This document shows, piece after piece, positions 8,011-17,595 of a DNA stretch of 64,000 nucleotides. Each line of letters opens with the position of its first letter. Within the stretch, counting starts at the first letter, position 1. Made by a program: the position numbers and the translations under genes. Origin of the DNA: Clostridiaceae bacterium (lineage in GTDB: Bacteria > Bacillota > Clostridia > Lachnospirales > Lachnospiraceae); contig CAJTGI010000002.1 in assembly GCA_910575435.1 (NCBI GenBank), positions 186,001-250,000 on the forward strand. Direction: 5' to 3'. The notes below the pieces were generated by a model. That model ran no database searches, was not told where the DNA came from, and worked only from the letters and a program-made list of their open reading frames with translations.

Positions 8011-10032
8011 ATGAGAATCGGAGTAGATTACTATCCAGAGCAGTGGGATCGGAGCCTCTGGGAAAAAGACGTTGCGATGATGAAGGATGCGGGCGTGAAG
8101 GTGGTGCGCATGGGAGAGTTTGCCTGGAGCCGTCTGGAGCCTCAAGAGGGAAAATACGACTTTTCCTGGCTGGATGAGATTATTGGCCTGTTTGAGAAGG
8201 CGGGGATCGAGGTGTTTCTTGGCGCGCCCACCAATACGCCGCCTTTGTGGCTCTATGAGAAGTACCCGGAAGTGATTCAGGTGGGAAAGGACGGAAGCCC
8301 CGTTTCTATTGGCATCAGGGGGCATCGTTGCCTGAATAGTCCCGTGTATCGGGGGTTCTGCAAAAAGATTATCAAAAAAATGGTTTCTAGATACAAGGAT
8401 TGGACTAGCGTAATAGGGTATCAGATAGATAATGAGCTGGAGGCAAACCACTGCTGTTGTCCTGTTTGCCAACAGGAATTTCGAAAATTTATCAGAGAGA
8501 AATATAAGAATATTGACGAGGTGAATAAAGCCTATGGAAACAGCGTGTGGAGCGGGGAATATTCTGATTTCAGCCAGATTGGGCCTCCTTTTGGCCCGCA
8601 CCAGACATGGCTGAATCCCTCATACATGCTGGATTTCAACCGTTATGCCTCGAAGAGCACGGTGGAATACGTGGAGTTTCAGCGAAAGTTGATTCATGAC
8701 ATGGATAGCAAGGCGCTCATTACCACCAATAACTGGCTCTGTGAGAATATGCCTGATTTTTACGATATGTTCGAGAAACTAGATTTTGTTTCCTATGATA
8801 ATTATCCTGCCACGCTTCTCCCGGAAGATAAGGAAAGTCTTTACTCCCATGCATTCCATTTGGATTTGATGCGGGGAATCAAGGAGAAGAATTTCTGGAT
8901 TATGGAGCAGCTAAGCGGCCCGTTGGGGGGATGGGCGCCTATGAGCCAGACATTGCAGCCGGGGATGCTGAAGGGATACTCCCTGCAAGCCATCGCCCAC
9001 GGAGCGGATACGGTGGTTCATTTCCGATGGCGCACGGCAGTGTCAGGAGCGGAAATGTTCTGGCATGGTCTGATTGACCAGAGCAATGTGCCGGGCAGGA
9101 GATTTGAAGAGTTTCAGGAACTTTGCAGAACGGTAGATGAGTGGCGGGAATTGGAGGGCAGTACGCCTGAAAGCCAGGTGGCTATCATCTACGGTTCCGA
9201 CCAGGAATATGCCTTTAAGATTCAGCCCCAGGTGGAGGGGATGCATTACTTTACCCAGTTAAAGGCGTACCATGATGCCTTTGCCAGTTTGGGAATCGGG
9301 GTGGATATCGTGGATGCTCGATCTGATCTTAGCAAGTACAAAGTGGTGGTGGCTCCCACGCTCTTTGTCACGGACAGGGAAATGGTGGACAAGTTGGATG
9401 CCTATGCGAAGCGGGGAGGAAGGCTGGTGCTGACAAACCGTTCCGGGGTGAAGGATGATAATAATCGGTGCATCATGTCTCCGCTTCCCTCGGTGTTTGC
9501 GGATATGGCGGGAGTGCATGTGGAGGAATACGATGCCATTGGAAAGAGATGGCAGAAATTGCATATCTCCCAGGCCGCATGGCTTTTGCAGGACAAGCGG
9601 ATGTGGGCGGAAAGACAGGGAGATGAATTGGCTTGCCAGTTGTGGTGCGATATATTGGAAAGTGATGGCGCGGAGGTGCTTGCCAGATACGGAGAGAATT
9701 TTTATGAGGGCAGGGCGGCCATTACGGCGAACCAATACGGTGCTGGAGAGGTATACTATGTTGGCACGGTGATGAATCGGTGCGGCATGGTCTCCCTGAT
9801 GAGCGAGATTATTAGAAAGGCTGGGATTTCCCACATCGAAAATCTGCCCTTTGGCGTGGAACATACGGTGCGCCGGAAGGGGAAGGACAGATGGCATTTT
9901 CTGTTCAATAATACTTCGTCGAATCAGGAGTTTGAGATGAGATGGAGATTGCCGGCGGGAATGCGGAACAATTATGACGAGGCGATCTGCCTGCTGCCTT
10001 TTGAGATGAAGATGTGGAAGGAAGAAGATTAG
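8011..10032 (+). CDS. Beta-galactosidase, GH42 family
   Basis: A 673-residue cytoplasmic enzyme (no signal peptide) of glycoside hydrolase family 42, which removes terminal beta-galactose from oligosaccharides. The N-terminal barrel opens with GVDYYPEQWD. The acid/base Glu lies in YQIDNELEANH (Asn141-Glu142) and the nucleophile Glu in WIMEQLSGPLGGW, near residue 301. A cysteine group (Cys108 and the CCCPVC cluster at 148-153) fits the structural zinc site of many GH42 enzymes. The barrel is followed by the trimerisation and C-terminal beta domains. AGGAGG precedes the ATG. No transporter lies beside it, so its substrate route is unknown. A small membrane protein gene follows with no gap. Confidence 0.93.
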   Translation: MRIGVDYYPEQWDRSLWEKDVAMMKDAGVKVVRMGEFAWSRLEPQEGKYDFSWLDEIIGLFEKAGIEVFLGAPTNTPPLWLYEKYPEVIQVGKDGSPVSIGIRGHRCLNSPVYRGFCKKIIKKMVSRYKDWTSVIGYQIDNELEANHCCCPVCQQEFRKFIREKYKNIDEVNKAYGNSVWSGEYSDFSQIGPPFGPHQTWLNPSYMLDFNRYASKSTVEYVEFQRKLIHDMDSKALITTNNWLCENMPDFYDMFEKLDFVSYDNYPATLLPEDKESLYSHAFHLDLMRGIKEKNFWIMEQLSGPLGGWAPMSQTLQPGMLKGYSLQAIAHGADTVVHFRWRTAVSGAEMFWHGLIDQSNVPGRRFEEFQELCRTVDEWRELEGSTPESQVAIIYGSDQEYAFKIQPQVEGMHYFTQLKAYHDAFASLGIGVDIVDARSDLSKYKVVVAPTLFVTDREMVDKLDAYAKRGGRLVLTNRSGVKDDNNRCIMSPLPSVFADMAGVHVEEYDAIGKRWQKLHISQAAWLLQDKRMWAERQGDELACQLWCDILESDGAEVLARYGENFYEGRAAITANQYGAGEVYYVGTVMNRCGMVSLMSEIIRKAGISHIENLPFGVEHTVRRKGKDRWHFLFNNTSSNQEFEMRWRLPAGMRNNYDEAICLLPFEMKMWKEED

Positions 10033-10410
10033 ATGAAATGGTGGAAGAGAGGCGTTTTTTCGGCGATTAGCCTGGTGGGAGGCTTTTTCTCCCTAGATTG
10101 CCAAACCCTGGCTTTTGGACTGCTGACGGGAAAGGGATGGCTTGGGGGAGCGGATGGCATGCCGGGCGCATTGGGGCAGATTGCCGGGGCGGGGATGTTC
10201 TTGGCTTTTGCCGCCGCCCTCGGAGGATGCTTCTATCTGATTCGGAAAAACGCTTCCTTTCTTCCCATGGTTCAGGGGGAGGAAGAGAGGAAAAGGTGGA
10301 AGGGGCCTCGCATGGAGTTGCTGCTGCAGTTTTGCTTTCTGGTCACTGGTCTGGTGGCTAGGTTTGGATATCTTTTGTATATTTATCTGCCCCAAAAGTT
10401 TGTGTACTGA
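10033..10410 (+). CDS. Small membrane protein of unknown function
   Basis: A 125-residue protein starting one base after the GH42 stop, so it is probably cotranscribed and translationally coupled. It shows about three hydrophobic segments: residues 9-33, 45-68 with LGGCFYLI, and 93-118 with FCFLVTGLVARFGYLLYIYL. A charged loop, EEERKRWKGPR, lies between the second and third. I do not recognise the family. Coupling to the GH42 gene hints at a sugar-related role, but it could be carried along by chance. Confidence 0.55.
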   Translation: MKWWKRGVFSAISLVGGFFSLDCQTLAFGLLTGKGWLGGADGMPGALGQIAGAGMFLAFAAALGGCFYLIRKNASFLPMVQGEEERKRWKGPRMELLLQFCFLVTGLVARFGYLLYIYLPQKFVY

Positions 10411-10441
10411 CACGTTTTGCAAAGCATCAATGTGTCAGTAC
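10404..10441 (+). repeat. Inverted repeat at the end of the GH42 operon
   Basis: Perfect 10-bp arms GTACTGACAC (10404-10413) and GTGTCAGTAC (10432-10441) with an 18-nt loop. The left arm overlaps the stop codon of the small membrane protein. There is no T-run, so it may be an mRNA-stabilising or weak termination structure. Confidence 0.5.
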
Positions 10442-10908
10442 GCTGGCGTAGCGAGGAATTGGCGACAAAATTATTTTGAACATATGGCCAGGCAGGCAAG
10501 GCGGCATCATATGTTGCATCTTGGGGGTTCTGTGTGGGAAAAAACTGGCGTTATTACTGTGGTAAGTTATTTATATCAATCAATATCTATCTGTTCGCCT
10601 TTTTCTCTTCATCTTTTAATATCTAAAGTGTGATAAATTTCTATATATTTTCTGAATATTATTTTCTTATCAAGCAATCGTTCCGTTTGTTCATGCCTGA
10701 TGCAATAAAATATTGATTTTCCTTCGAATGCAAAGAGAAAACAAGTGATTTTTCATAAGTCGCTCTGTTTATGTTTTGCGTATTTTCCATTATACTTAGT
10801 ACTTACGAGAATGTGTGACAAACAAGTGAAAAATAGGAAAACTTTCCAGGACTAGAGTGTGGTGTGTTTTGTTAACGCATTTTTTTAACAAAAAAGGAGG
10901 ATGAGATT
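10411..10908. other. Intergenic region before the surface-protein cluster
   Basis: A 498-bp gap. The open frame at 10364-10633 has no family signal or ribosome site and I reject it. A candidate promoter for the next gene has -10 TATACT at 10791-10796 with a poor -35 (TTTATG, 17 bp upstream). AAAAAAGGAGG lies just before the ATG at 10909. Confidence 0.5.
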
Positions 10909-11892
10909 ATGAAGCAACTAAAAAAGACAATGGCAGTATTATTGGTACTCGCTCTGACAATTACCGGGATCCATATAGGGATGGCTCGAGCTGACGCAGA
11001 AAACCCCTTGACGGTATACGGTGATGCCGTGACCGCCGCCCCAGGCAAGGAAGTCAAAATCCCCATCAAGGTAAAGGACAATCACGGCGTGGCGGGACTG
11101 GCATTGAAGGTGACTTACGATGCGTCCGTGATGATGCCGGCGAAGGCAGAGAAAGGCAGCTTGCTATCAGGCTTGGCTAATCTGCAGTTTGGCGATACGA
11201 TTGCCAACCACACGGAGAATAGCTTTGAGTGCGTGGCGTACAATGACAGCAATTTCTCCGATAATGGGGAACTTATGGTGCTGACGTTCCAGATGGCGGA
11301 GAATGCGGCGGCTGGCTCTTATGCCCTCAAGTTAGAATTGACGGAGCATTACAATGAGGCACTGACGGATATCGAGGCGGGATGCGAGGATATTGCGGTC
11401 ACCGTGGGAAATTCAATCGGAACTTCGACAGCTTCTCCAAAACCGGGAGTATCTGCAAAGCCAGGTGTAAGTTCAAAGCCGCAGACAACGAAAAAGCCTA
11501 ATGCAACAGCAAAACCCTCAAATAATTATTCAAAGTACGATGACCCCACGCCAAAGCCGAAAAAGGCGCGGAAAGTAACCAAGAAGCCGGGTCGTGTAAA
11601 GATTACAAAGATTAAGAATATCGGCAAGGGCAAGGCTAAAGTGACTTGGAAGAAAGTCAAGTGTAATATTGGATATAATGTTGAATATTGCCGCAAGAAA
11701 AATTTTTCGGGCAAAGTTTATACGGAATTTGTATCAAAATCAAAGAAAACATGTGTAATCAAGGGAACATCCAAAAAGGCATATTATGTTAGGATTTACG
11801 CAGAAAATTATGGTTATCCATCTAAATATGCTGAATATAGAAATTTCATACTGGGAAAGAACAGCAAGGTGAAGAAGATTAAGTTGAAATAG
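10909..11892 (+). CDS. Secreted cohesin-domain protein with Lys-rich C-terminal domain
   Basis: A 327-residue secreted protein. There is a signal peptide (KKTMAVLLVLALTITGIHIGMARA) at 1-29. Residues about 31-168 read as a cohesin-like beta-sandwich: VTAAPGKEVKIPIKVKD, GVAGLALKVTYDASVM, and GELMVLTFQMAENAAAGSY. A Pro/Thr/Lys linker follows, then a basic Fn3-like domain (about 225-327) ending KKIKLK that is closely similar to the end of the 1400-residue protein at 13307. Cohesins bind dockerins, and a dockerin protein is encoded at 17596, in the same cluster. The basic tail may hold the protein on the anionic cell wall (inference). A strong AGGAGG supports the start. Confidence 0.72.
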   Translation: MKQLKKTMAVLLVLALTITGIHIGMARADAENPLTVYGDAVTAAPGKEVKIPIKVKDNHGVAGLALKVTYDASVMMPAKAEKGSLLSGLANLQFGDTIANHTENSFECVAYNDSNFSDNGELMVLTFQMAENAAAGSYALKLELTEHYNEALTDIEAGCEDIAVTVGNSIGTSTASPKPGVSAKPGVSSKPQTTKKPNATAKPSNNYSKYDDPTPKPKKARKVTKKPGRVKITKIKNIGKGKAKVTWKKVKCNIGYNVEYCRKKNFSGKVYTEFVSKSKKTCVIKGTSKKAYYVRIYAENYGYPSKYAEYRNFILGKNSKVKKIKLK

Positions 11893-12032
11893 GGCAGAAT
11901 CTTTTGATTTCATGTGCATATTCTCGCATAGACGTTTTCGTTGTGCGGAAATATGCATGAAATGGTTTTTGCGGATAAAGGAGAAAAATTACTATATTTT
12001 CCCTCAAATATTGCAAGGAGGACAAATTGATT

Positions 12033-13145
12033 ATGAAGAGATTTATGTCAATGATTTTATGCGTGGCGATGCTTTTTATGGCAGCATTTCCTGTGGAATT
12101 AGCAAAGATGAGAGCGGAGGCGGCTGAGGGGGATTATGAGAAGGAGGCGGTATACGATGCTACGGTTTCACATAAGCAGACGTATACTACATCCAAGAGG
12201 GGATTCATGATTCCGATACAAATTAAGAGGGCAGGGATAGCTTCTGTTCGGCTTGCTCTATCTGGAAACAGTGGAGAATCTCCTGTTGCGCTTTTGAAAA
12301 GGGAGATAGATCCTGCCAATGCAGATTTCTGGAAAGATTATCATTGGAACCGCCAGATAGGGAAAGATGGGACGGTAAGATGGAATACACATGCAGAGGG
12401 TCCAATGACGGCATATTTGTATGTGAGAAGAACATCAGAAGACTTCAATGGGGGTACGGAGACGACATTGACATTGGAAACAAATTTTTATGATGCAACT
12501 TACGGCAGGGAAATCAAGCCGGGAGAAAAGGCAGTCATTAACCAGATACGGGATGATGAATATTGGAAAATCACTTTGAAGAAAAGTGGTATTCTTTATG
12601 TGAATTTGACCAATCGCTGGGTGCCTGAAAGGGAATCTTTTTATTTGTGCAATGCAGCAAAAAAAGAGATCTCTGGAGCAGTAGAAGGTCAGCCGTTATA
12701 CTTGGAGAAAGGGAATTATTATATTCATACAAATCTTGTTTCCGGATTGAAAACTCTTTCATATACGGTCAAACCGATCAAGATGCAGAAAGGTAAAAAT
12801 ACTAAGATGAAGAAGGCGAAAAAGATTGCCTTTGGCAAAAAGGTGGGTTCTTTTTTCCCATGTACTGCAAAGGCTAAATCACATTATTATAAATTCACAG
12901 TAAAGAAGAAAAGAAATCTTACCCTAAAATATGATATGTCAAATAAATATGTCGTAAGTCATTTTTGGATTTTTCAGAAAAAAGGGAATAAATGGTATTT
13001 ATTTGAAACTGACAAAAAGAAAGGAACATTGACAAGGGCTGATCTGCCCAGGAAAAAAATCAAACTGAGCAAAGGCATATGTTATGTGGTAGTTGATTCG
13101 ATGACCGGATATTATGGAGGAACATATTCCTTTACGTTAAAATAA
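12033..13145 (+). CDS. Secreted protein with two PPC-like beta domains
   Basis: A 370-residue protein with a signal peptide (KRFMSMILCVAMLFMAAFPVE). It contains two or three repeats of a beta-sandwich resembling bacterial pre-peptidase C-terminal domains: EYWKITLKKSGILYVNLTNR, and SHYYKFTVKKKRNLTLKYD with YSFTLK at the end. There is no catalytic motif. Like its neighbours it is very lysine-rich near the C-terminus. The start is ATG 12033; a TTG at 12027 is closer to AGGAGG (12016-12021) and is also possible. It is probably an exported wall or glycan-binding protein; function unknown. Confidence 0.6.
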   Translation: MKRFMSMILCVAMLFMAAFPVELAKMRAEAAEGDYEKEAVYDATVSHKQTYTTSKRGFMIPIQIKRAGIASVRLALSGNSGESPVALLKREIDPANADFWKDYHWNRQIGKDGTVRWNTHAEGPMTAYLYVRRTSEDFNGGTETTLTLETNFYDATYGREIKPGEKAVINQIRDDEYWKITLKKSGILYVNLTNRWVPERESFYLCNAAKKEISGAVEGQPLYLEKGNYYIHTNLVSGLKTLSYTVKPIKMQKGKNTKMKKAKKIAFGKKVGSFFPCTAKAKSHYYKFTVKKKRNLTLKYDMSNKYVVSHFWIFQKKGNKWYLFETDKKKGTLTRADLPRKKIKLSKGICYVVVDSMTGYYGGTYSFTLK

Positions 13146-13306
13146 CCATGAATCCGTGGAACTGTTTGGTGCGGTAGTGGTTTCAAGCAGTGGGGTGGAG
13201 GCGGCATCCCAAGCCCAAGCGAATGCATTCATTGGGTGGCCAGGGCGGGAAGTAGGTAGTTTGGACTAAATGCTTTATTAAGAAAGGTGGCGGAATAATA
13301 ATTCAT

Positions 13307-16300
13307 ATGAAAAAATACAGTTCACATGGAAAAAGACTATTTTTTTGTCTTTTATTTTGCATTGCAATGCTTGTGGCACCGTTGCTCTCACAAAGGGTTA
13401 TGGCAATCGAAACCTGCAAGCCCATGAAGGCAAATAAAGGTTTATATAACAATGATAAAAAGAAACAAAGTCAGTCTCAGGAATATGATTATGGAAGTTC
13501 TGGATTTATTTCCAAAGCGGCATGGATTCATAATTTGGTGATATTATTTGATATGGGCAGTGAAGAAGTATATGAGCCAGAACGTTTGTTTCGGGATATT
13601 ACATCAGACAATCCATACTATAACGACATTGTGCTAGCATTAGCGTATGGTGTACTTTCAGCTGACGAAGGCAATAATTTTAATCCAGGCGCATTTTGCA
13701 CTCGTGACTTTGCCGTACATACATTAAATTTTTGTCTGGGTTACCAATTGCAGGAAAATAAGTATGCCTTTTCGGATACATCTGCAACCAAATACCCGGA
13801 TGATGCCCAAATTGCCTTAGATCATCATTGGTTATCAATGAACAATGGCATGTTTTGTCCTGATTATCCCATCACCTCTGATGAAGCAAAAACAATGATT
13901 TCCTATGCGGAAAAAGAATGGGGTTCAACAGATATTGATGAGACATACAAAAATCAATATGAGTTTTCCGATGAGGTAAAGGTTGTTAATTCTGGAATAT
14001 CTGTAGAAGCAATTGATAAAGATGTGGTTAGAATTTATGATTCGACACAAGACATTGTGGAGGGGGATGTTTTTGTAGCCTATATTGATGAATTGCCAGC
14101 TGCCTATCAAGCAAAAAAGATTAATAAAACTGAAAGTGCAATAGAAATAACAGTAACTTCTGTATCAATGGAAGATTATCTCAAGGATGCAGATTCTCAA
14201 GGAACTGCTGATTTAGATTTAGATGATTTTGTTCCGGCAGAGGGTGTGACAATCACTAAAACAGACACAGATGCTGTTGCCGAGGCAAATCGAAAAAAAG
14301 CGAAGGGAACAAAAGAAATCAAGACAAAGACGATGAAAGGCACATTAAAAATAACAGAGGGTGCAGATGTAAATTTTGTCTGCAAGTTTTCTAAGCTTTA
14401 TATGGAATATCAGATAGATACTGCTTCTAGCAACTATTATGTCGCTATCAATGGAAACGCAAATCTCTCTTGTACGGCCAATTTTGATCTTATAGATTTT
14501 ATTGGACAAAAAAAGCAAGTTTCTCTTGGGAAACTTCCTGTTACTGGAGTTGGAAGTGTTTCTTTGAATTTAGTATTAGATGTGTCTGGAAGAGTTACTG
14601 TTAGTTATGTTACTAACTTTTCTGCCGGAATTAAATATTCAAATGGCAACATACGCCTTGTCAAAAAATTTGGACACATAGATCCTTCCATTGATTCACA
14701 GATTGACTTACAGATGGGGCTGCGTGCTTCTGCAGAATTCAATTTTCTTAATCTCGTAAAAGGTGAGATCTATGCAGAAGGTGGTTTAAAGGGAAATGTT
14801 GCTAGCAAGGCTTATTCAGATACACCTAAAATATGTACTACAATTAAATTTTGGTGTTATGCGGAAATTGGGGCAGGGGTATCAATACCTGGAAAGAATT
14901 TTAGTCAGCAAGAGACATTGATAAACGAAAAAAATGGTCTTTTAATTAAGGCGCATTTTGAAGACGGAGCTTGGAGAGTTCCCTGTAGTCGTAATCCAAA
15001 AGAGTGGTTTTCTTCCATCTATTCGTCAAAATATGCAAGTGTGGGCATTTCTGGCTATATGGATGATGCAGGGGAGTACATTCCGGTGTTCACATATGAA
15101 TTAAATGATAATGGAAATGCCATTATTACTGGCTATACTGGGTATGCTAGAACTTTGACGATTCCTGATACGGTGGATGGTCATACTGTTGTTGCGATAG
15201 GTGCCTCTGCCTTTAAAAATAGAACTGATTTAAAGTCCGTTGCTATTCCTAATACAGTTACCCAGTTAATGGATAGTTGCTTCGCAAATTGTACTGCGCT
15301 TTCGTCTATTGAATTAGGAAACAGCATAGAGACTATTGCGTCTTATGCTTTCAGCGGTTGCATTTCTTTAGTTGACGCTCATTTGCCAGAAAGCGTATCC
15401 ATGATTGGCTGCGGGAGCTTTAAAGATTGTGTCAGCCTATACAGTCTGTATGTGCCAAAGGCGTTAAAAACAGACAGTTTGATGGGAGCGAATCAGTATT
15501 ATCCGGGAGCATTTGAGGGATGCAGCAATTTGCAGTCTGTTGCATTTGAAAAAAATATCCTCAGTTTGCCAGATTCACTTTTTGTAAATTGCGAAGGCTT
15601 AAAAGAAATAGTAATTCCAGACACAGTCACTTCATTAAATGGCGGCGGTGGTTTTGCTATTGATTTGGGTGTCTTTGAGAACTGCGCTAATCTTGAAAAA
15701 GTGACTTTATCTGCAAATTTGGCTAGTATGGGTTGCGGAACTTTTCGTAACTGTATTTCGTTGAAAGATATCGAATTGCCAGATAGTTTAAGTTACATTG
15801 ATGTTGCAGCATTTAAAAACTGTAAATCTCTGGAAAGCATTAATATTCCTGCAAAATTGCAGACAGATGGGATGGTAGGAACGGACTCGCATTATGATGG
15901 AGTATTTGCAGGATGTGAAAATTTGAAAACCGTAATATTTGGTTCGGGCATAAAAATAATCCCCCAGGGATTATTTGCAAGATGTACAGGTTTATGCCAA
16001 ATAAGAATTCCAGATACGGTTGAAACTATAAATACATGGGCATTTTCCTATTGCACCGCACTAGAAGAAATTCAAATTCCGAATAATGTTAAAAATTTGG
16101 GAAATGCTGTGTTTCAAGGATGCTCTGCGTTAAAGTCGGTGAAACTATCTCAAAATATTGAGGATATTCCAGAGTATTTGTTTGAAAAATGTAGCAGTTT
16201 ATCCGCAGTGGAAATTCCCTCTAAGGTAACGCATATCGGTAAATATGCGTTTGCAAATTGCAGTAACCTGACAGACATAACCTTGTCTGCGGCTATCGCT

Positions 16301-17509
16301 TCAATAGATGCATATGCTTTTTCTGCATGTGAAAAGTTATCTGAAATCACGATACCAGACCAAGTTGGCATGATTGGTAGTTATGCCTTTGAAAAATGCA
16401 AGGCTCTTTCTAATGTGGAAATTAGCAGTTCAGTAACAAAGATAGGATCTGGTGTATTTTATGATTGTGATGGGCTTTCAGAAATAATTATTCCTAATAA
16501 TGTAAGGGAGATTGGAAAAAGTGTTTTTTCAAATTGTGACAATCTCACAAAAGTAAAGTTGTCTAATGGAATTTATGTAATTCCCGAAAACGCTTTTGAA
16601 CAATGCGGAGCTTTGGAATCAATAATTATTCCATACAGAGTGACAGAAATTCAAAAGGGGGCTTTTGCCGATAGTCCTGCCTTTAAGGAAATCACTATCC
16701 CAAAAGCAACTACCACTATAGCAGCCTCTGCATTCAGTTACAAATCAATTCTTACAATTTATGGATTAAAGGGAAGTTATGCAGAACTCTATTCTCAGAA
16801 TGAGGGCATATCATTCAATTCCATAACAAAACCGGTCACAGATATTTTTATCAGCCAAAAGGAACTTGAACTATTGGAAGGCAGCACGGCAGTGTTATTA
16901 ATTGACATTTTGCCAGAAGATTTTACAGAAGATGTTATATGGAAAAGTGGGGATGATTCGATTGTTACAATAGATGATGCAGGAATTGTCAAGGCAAAGA
17001 AAATAGGAACTGCAACTGTGACTGTAACAGCGGGTGCAAAAAGTGTGAACTGTACAATTCGCGTTGTAAAGGAAACGTCCATTACCCCATCGCCCGATGC
17101 AACGCCAAAACCAGGAATAACACCGTCAAAGCACCCTGCCTCAAAACCAGCAATAAGTTCCACTCCAAAACCAATTAAAAAACAAACGTATAGGAAAAAG
17201 CATAAAACAATCAAAAAGCCGAGCAGGGTTAAGATTAAGAAGATTAAAAGGAGTGGCAAAAAATGTGCAAAAGTAACCTGGGGGAAGGTGAAATGCAATG
17301 ATGGGTATCAGATCCAGTATGCCCGCAAGAAAAGTTTTTCGGGCAAGAAGAAGACCACGTCTTACAGCAAGTCATGCTACATCTATGGCAAATCCAAGAA
17401 GACATACTATGTCAGGGTTCGCGCCGTGAACTGGGGCTACATTTCCCAGTCGAGGATGGGATATAAGTATGGCAAGTGGAGCAAGGCGAAAAAGATTAAG
17501 TTGAAATAG
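13307..17509 (+). CDS. Large BspA-type leucine-rich-repeat surface protein
   Basis: A 1400-residue exported protein. In order: signal peptide (about 1-33); two weak S-layer-homology-like repeats (about 60-205, with LFRDITSDNPYYNDIVLALAYG); a beta-rich domain; about 23 BspA/TpLRR-type repeats (about 595-1150, with the pattern AFxxCxxLxxIxIPxxVxxIG); a Big_2 immunoglobulin-like domain (about 1175-1255); a Pro/Lys linker; and a basic Fn3-like domain ending KKIKLK. BspA-type repeats mediate binding to host proteins or other bacteria. The gene is clearly AT-richer than its neighbours except over the last domain, which suggests a mosaic origin. Several repeats share a longer insertion such as LKTDSLMGANQYYPGAFEG. 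ATG 13307 was taken as the start; its Shine-Dalgarno site is not strong. Confidence 0.85.
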   Translation: MKKYSSHGKRLFFCLLFCIAMLVAPLLSQRVMAIETCKPMKANKGLYNNDKKKQSQSQEYDYGSSGFISKAAWIHNLVILFDMGSEEVYEPERLFRDITSDNPYYNDIVLALAYGVLSADEGNNFNPGAFCTRDFAVHTLNFCLGYQLQENKYAFSDTSATKYPDDAQIALDHHWLSMNNGMFCPDYPITSDEAKTMISYAEKEWGSTDIDETYKNQYEFSDEVKVVNSGISVEAIDKDVVRIYDSTQDIVEGDVFVAYIDELPAAYQAKKINKTESAIEITVTSVSMEDYLKDADSQGTADLDLDDFVPAEGVTITKTDTDAVAEANRKKAKGTKEIKTKTMKGTLKITEGADVNFVCKFSKLYMEYQIDTASSNYYVAINGNANLSCTANFDLIDFIGQKKQVSLGKLPVTGVGSVSLNLVLDVSGRVTVSYVTNFSAGIKYSNGNIRLVKKFGHIDPSIDSQIDLQMGLRASAEFNFLNLVKGEIYAEGGLKGNVASKAYSDTPKICTTIKFWCYAEIGAGVSIPGKNFSQQETLINEKNGLLIKAHFEDGAWRVPCSRNPKEWFSSIYSSKYASVGISGYMDDAGEYIPVFTYELNDNGNAIITGYTGYARTLTIPDTVDGHTVVAIGASAFKNRTDLKSVAIPNTVTQLMDSCFANCTALSSIELGNSIETIASYAFSGCISLVDAHLPESVSMIGCGSFKDCVSLYSLYVPKALKTDSLMGANQYYPGAFEGCSNLQSVAFEKNILSLPDSLFVNCEGLKEIVIPDTVTSLNGGGGFAIDLGVFENCANLEKVTLSANLASMGCGTFRNCISLKDIELPDSLSYIDVAAFKNCKSLESINIPAKLQTDGMVGTDSHYDGVFAGCENLKTVIFGSGIKIIPQGLFARCTGLCQIRIPDTVETINTWAFSYCTALEEIQIPNNVKNLGNAVFQGCSALKSVKLSQNIEDIPEYLFEKCSSLSAVEIPSKVTHIGKYAFANCSNLTDITLSAAIASIDAYAFSACEKLSEITIPDQVGMIGSYAFEKCKALSNVEISSSVTKIGSGVFYDCDGLSEIIIPNNVREIGKSVFSNCDNLTKVKLSNGIYVIPENAFEQCGALESIIIPYRVTEIQKGAFADSPAFKEITIPKATTTIAASAFSYKSILTIYGLKGSYAELYSQNEGISFNSITKPVTDIFISQKELELLEGSTAVLLIDILPEDFTEDVIWKSGDDSIVTIDDAGIVKAKKIGTATVTVTAGAKSVNCTIRVVKETSITPSPDATPKPGITPSKHPASKPAISSTPKPIKKQTYRKKHKTIKKPSRVKIKKIKRSGKKCAKVTWGKVKCNDGYQIQYARKKSFSGKKKTTSYSKSCYIYGKSKKTYYVRVRAVNWGYISQSRMGYKYGKWSKAKKIKLK

Positions 17510-17595
17510 GATTAGTTCCTATTCATATATTGTTTCAAAATATGAATAGGGTTGAAAAAGAGAGTATGGTAGCAATGTGGAAGAAAGGGGAAATT

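Noticed and set aside
10364-10633. 89-codon open frame after the GH42 operon
   Set aside because: It overlaps the end of the membrane protein gene and an inverted repeat, with no start signal or family resemblance.
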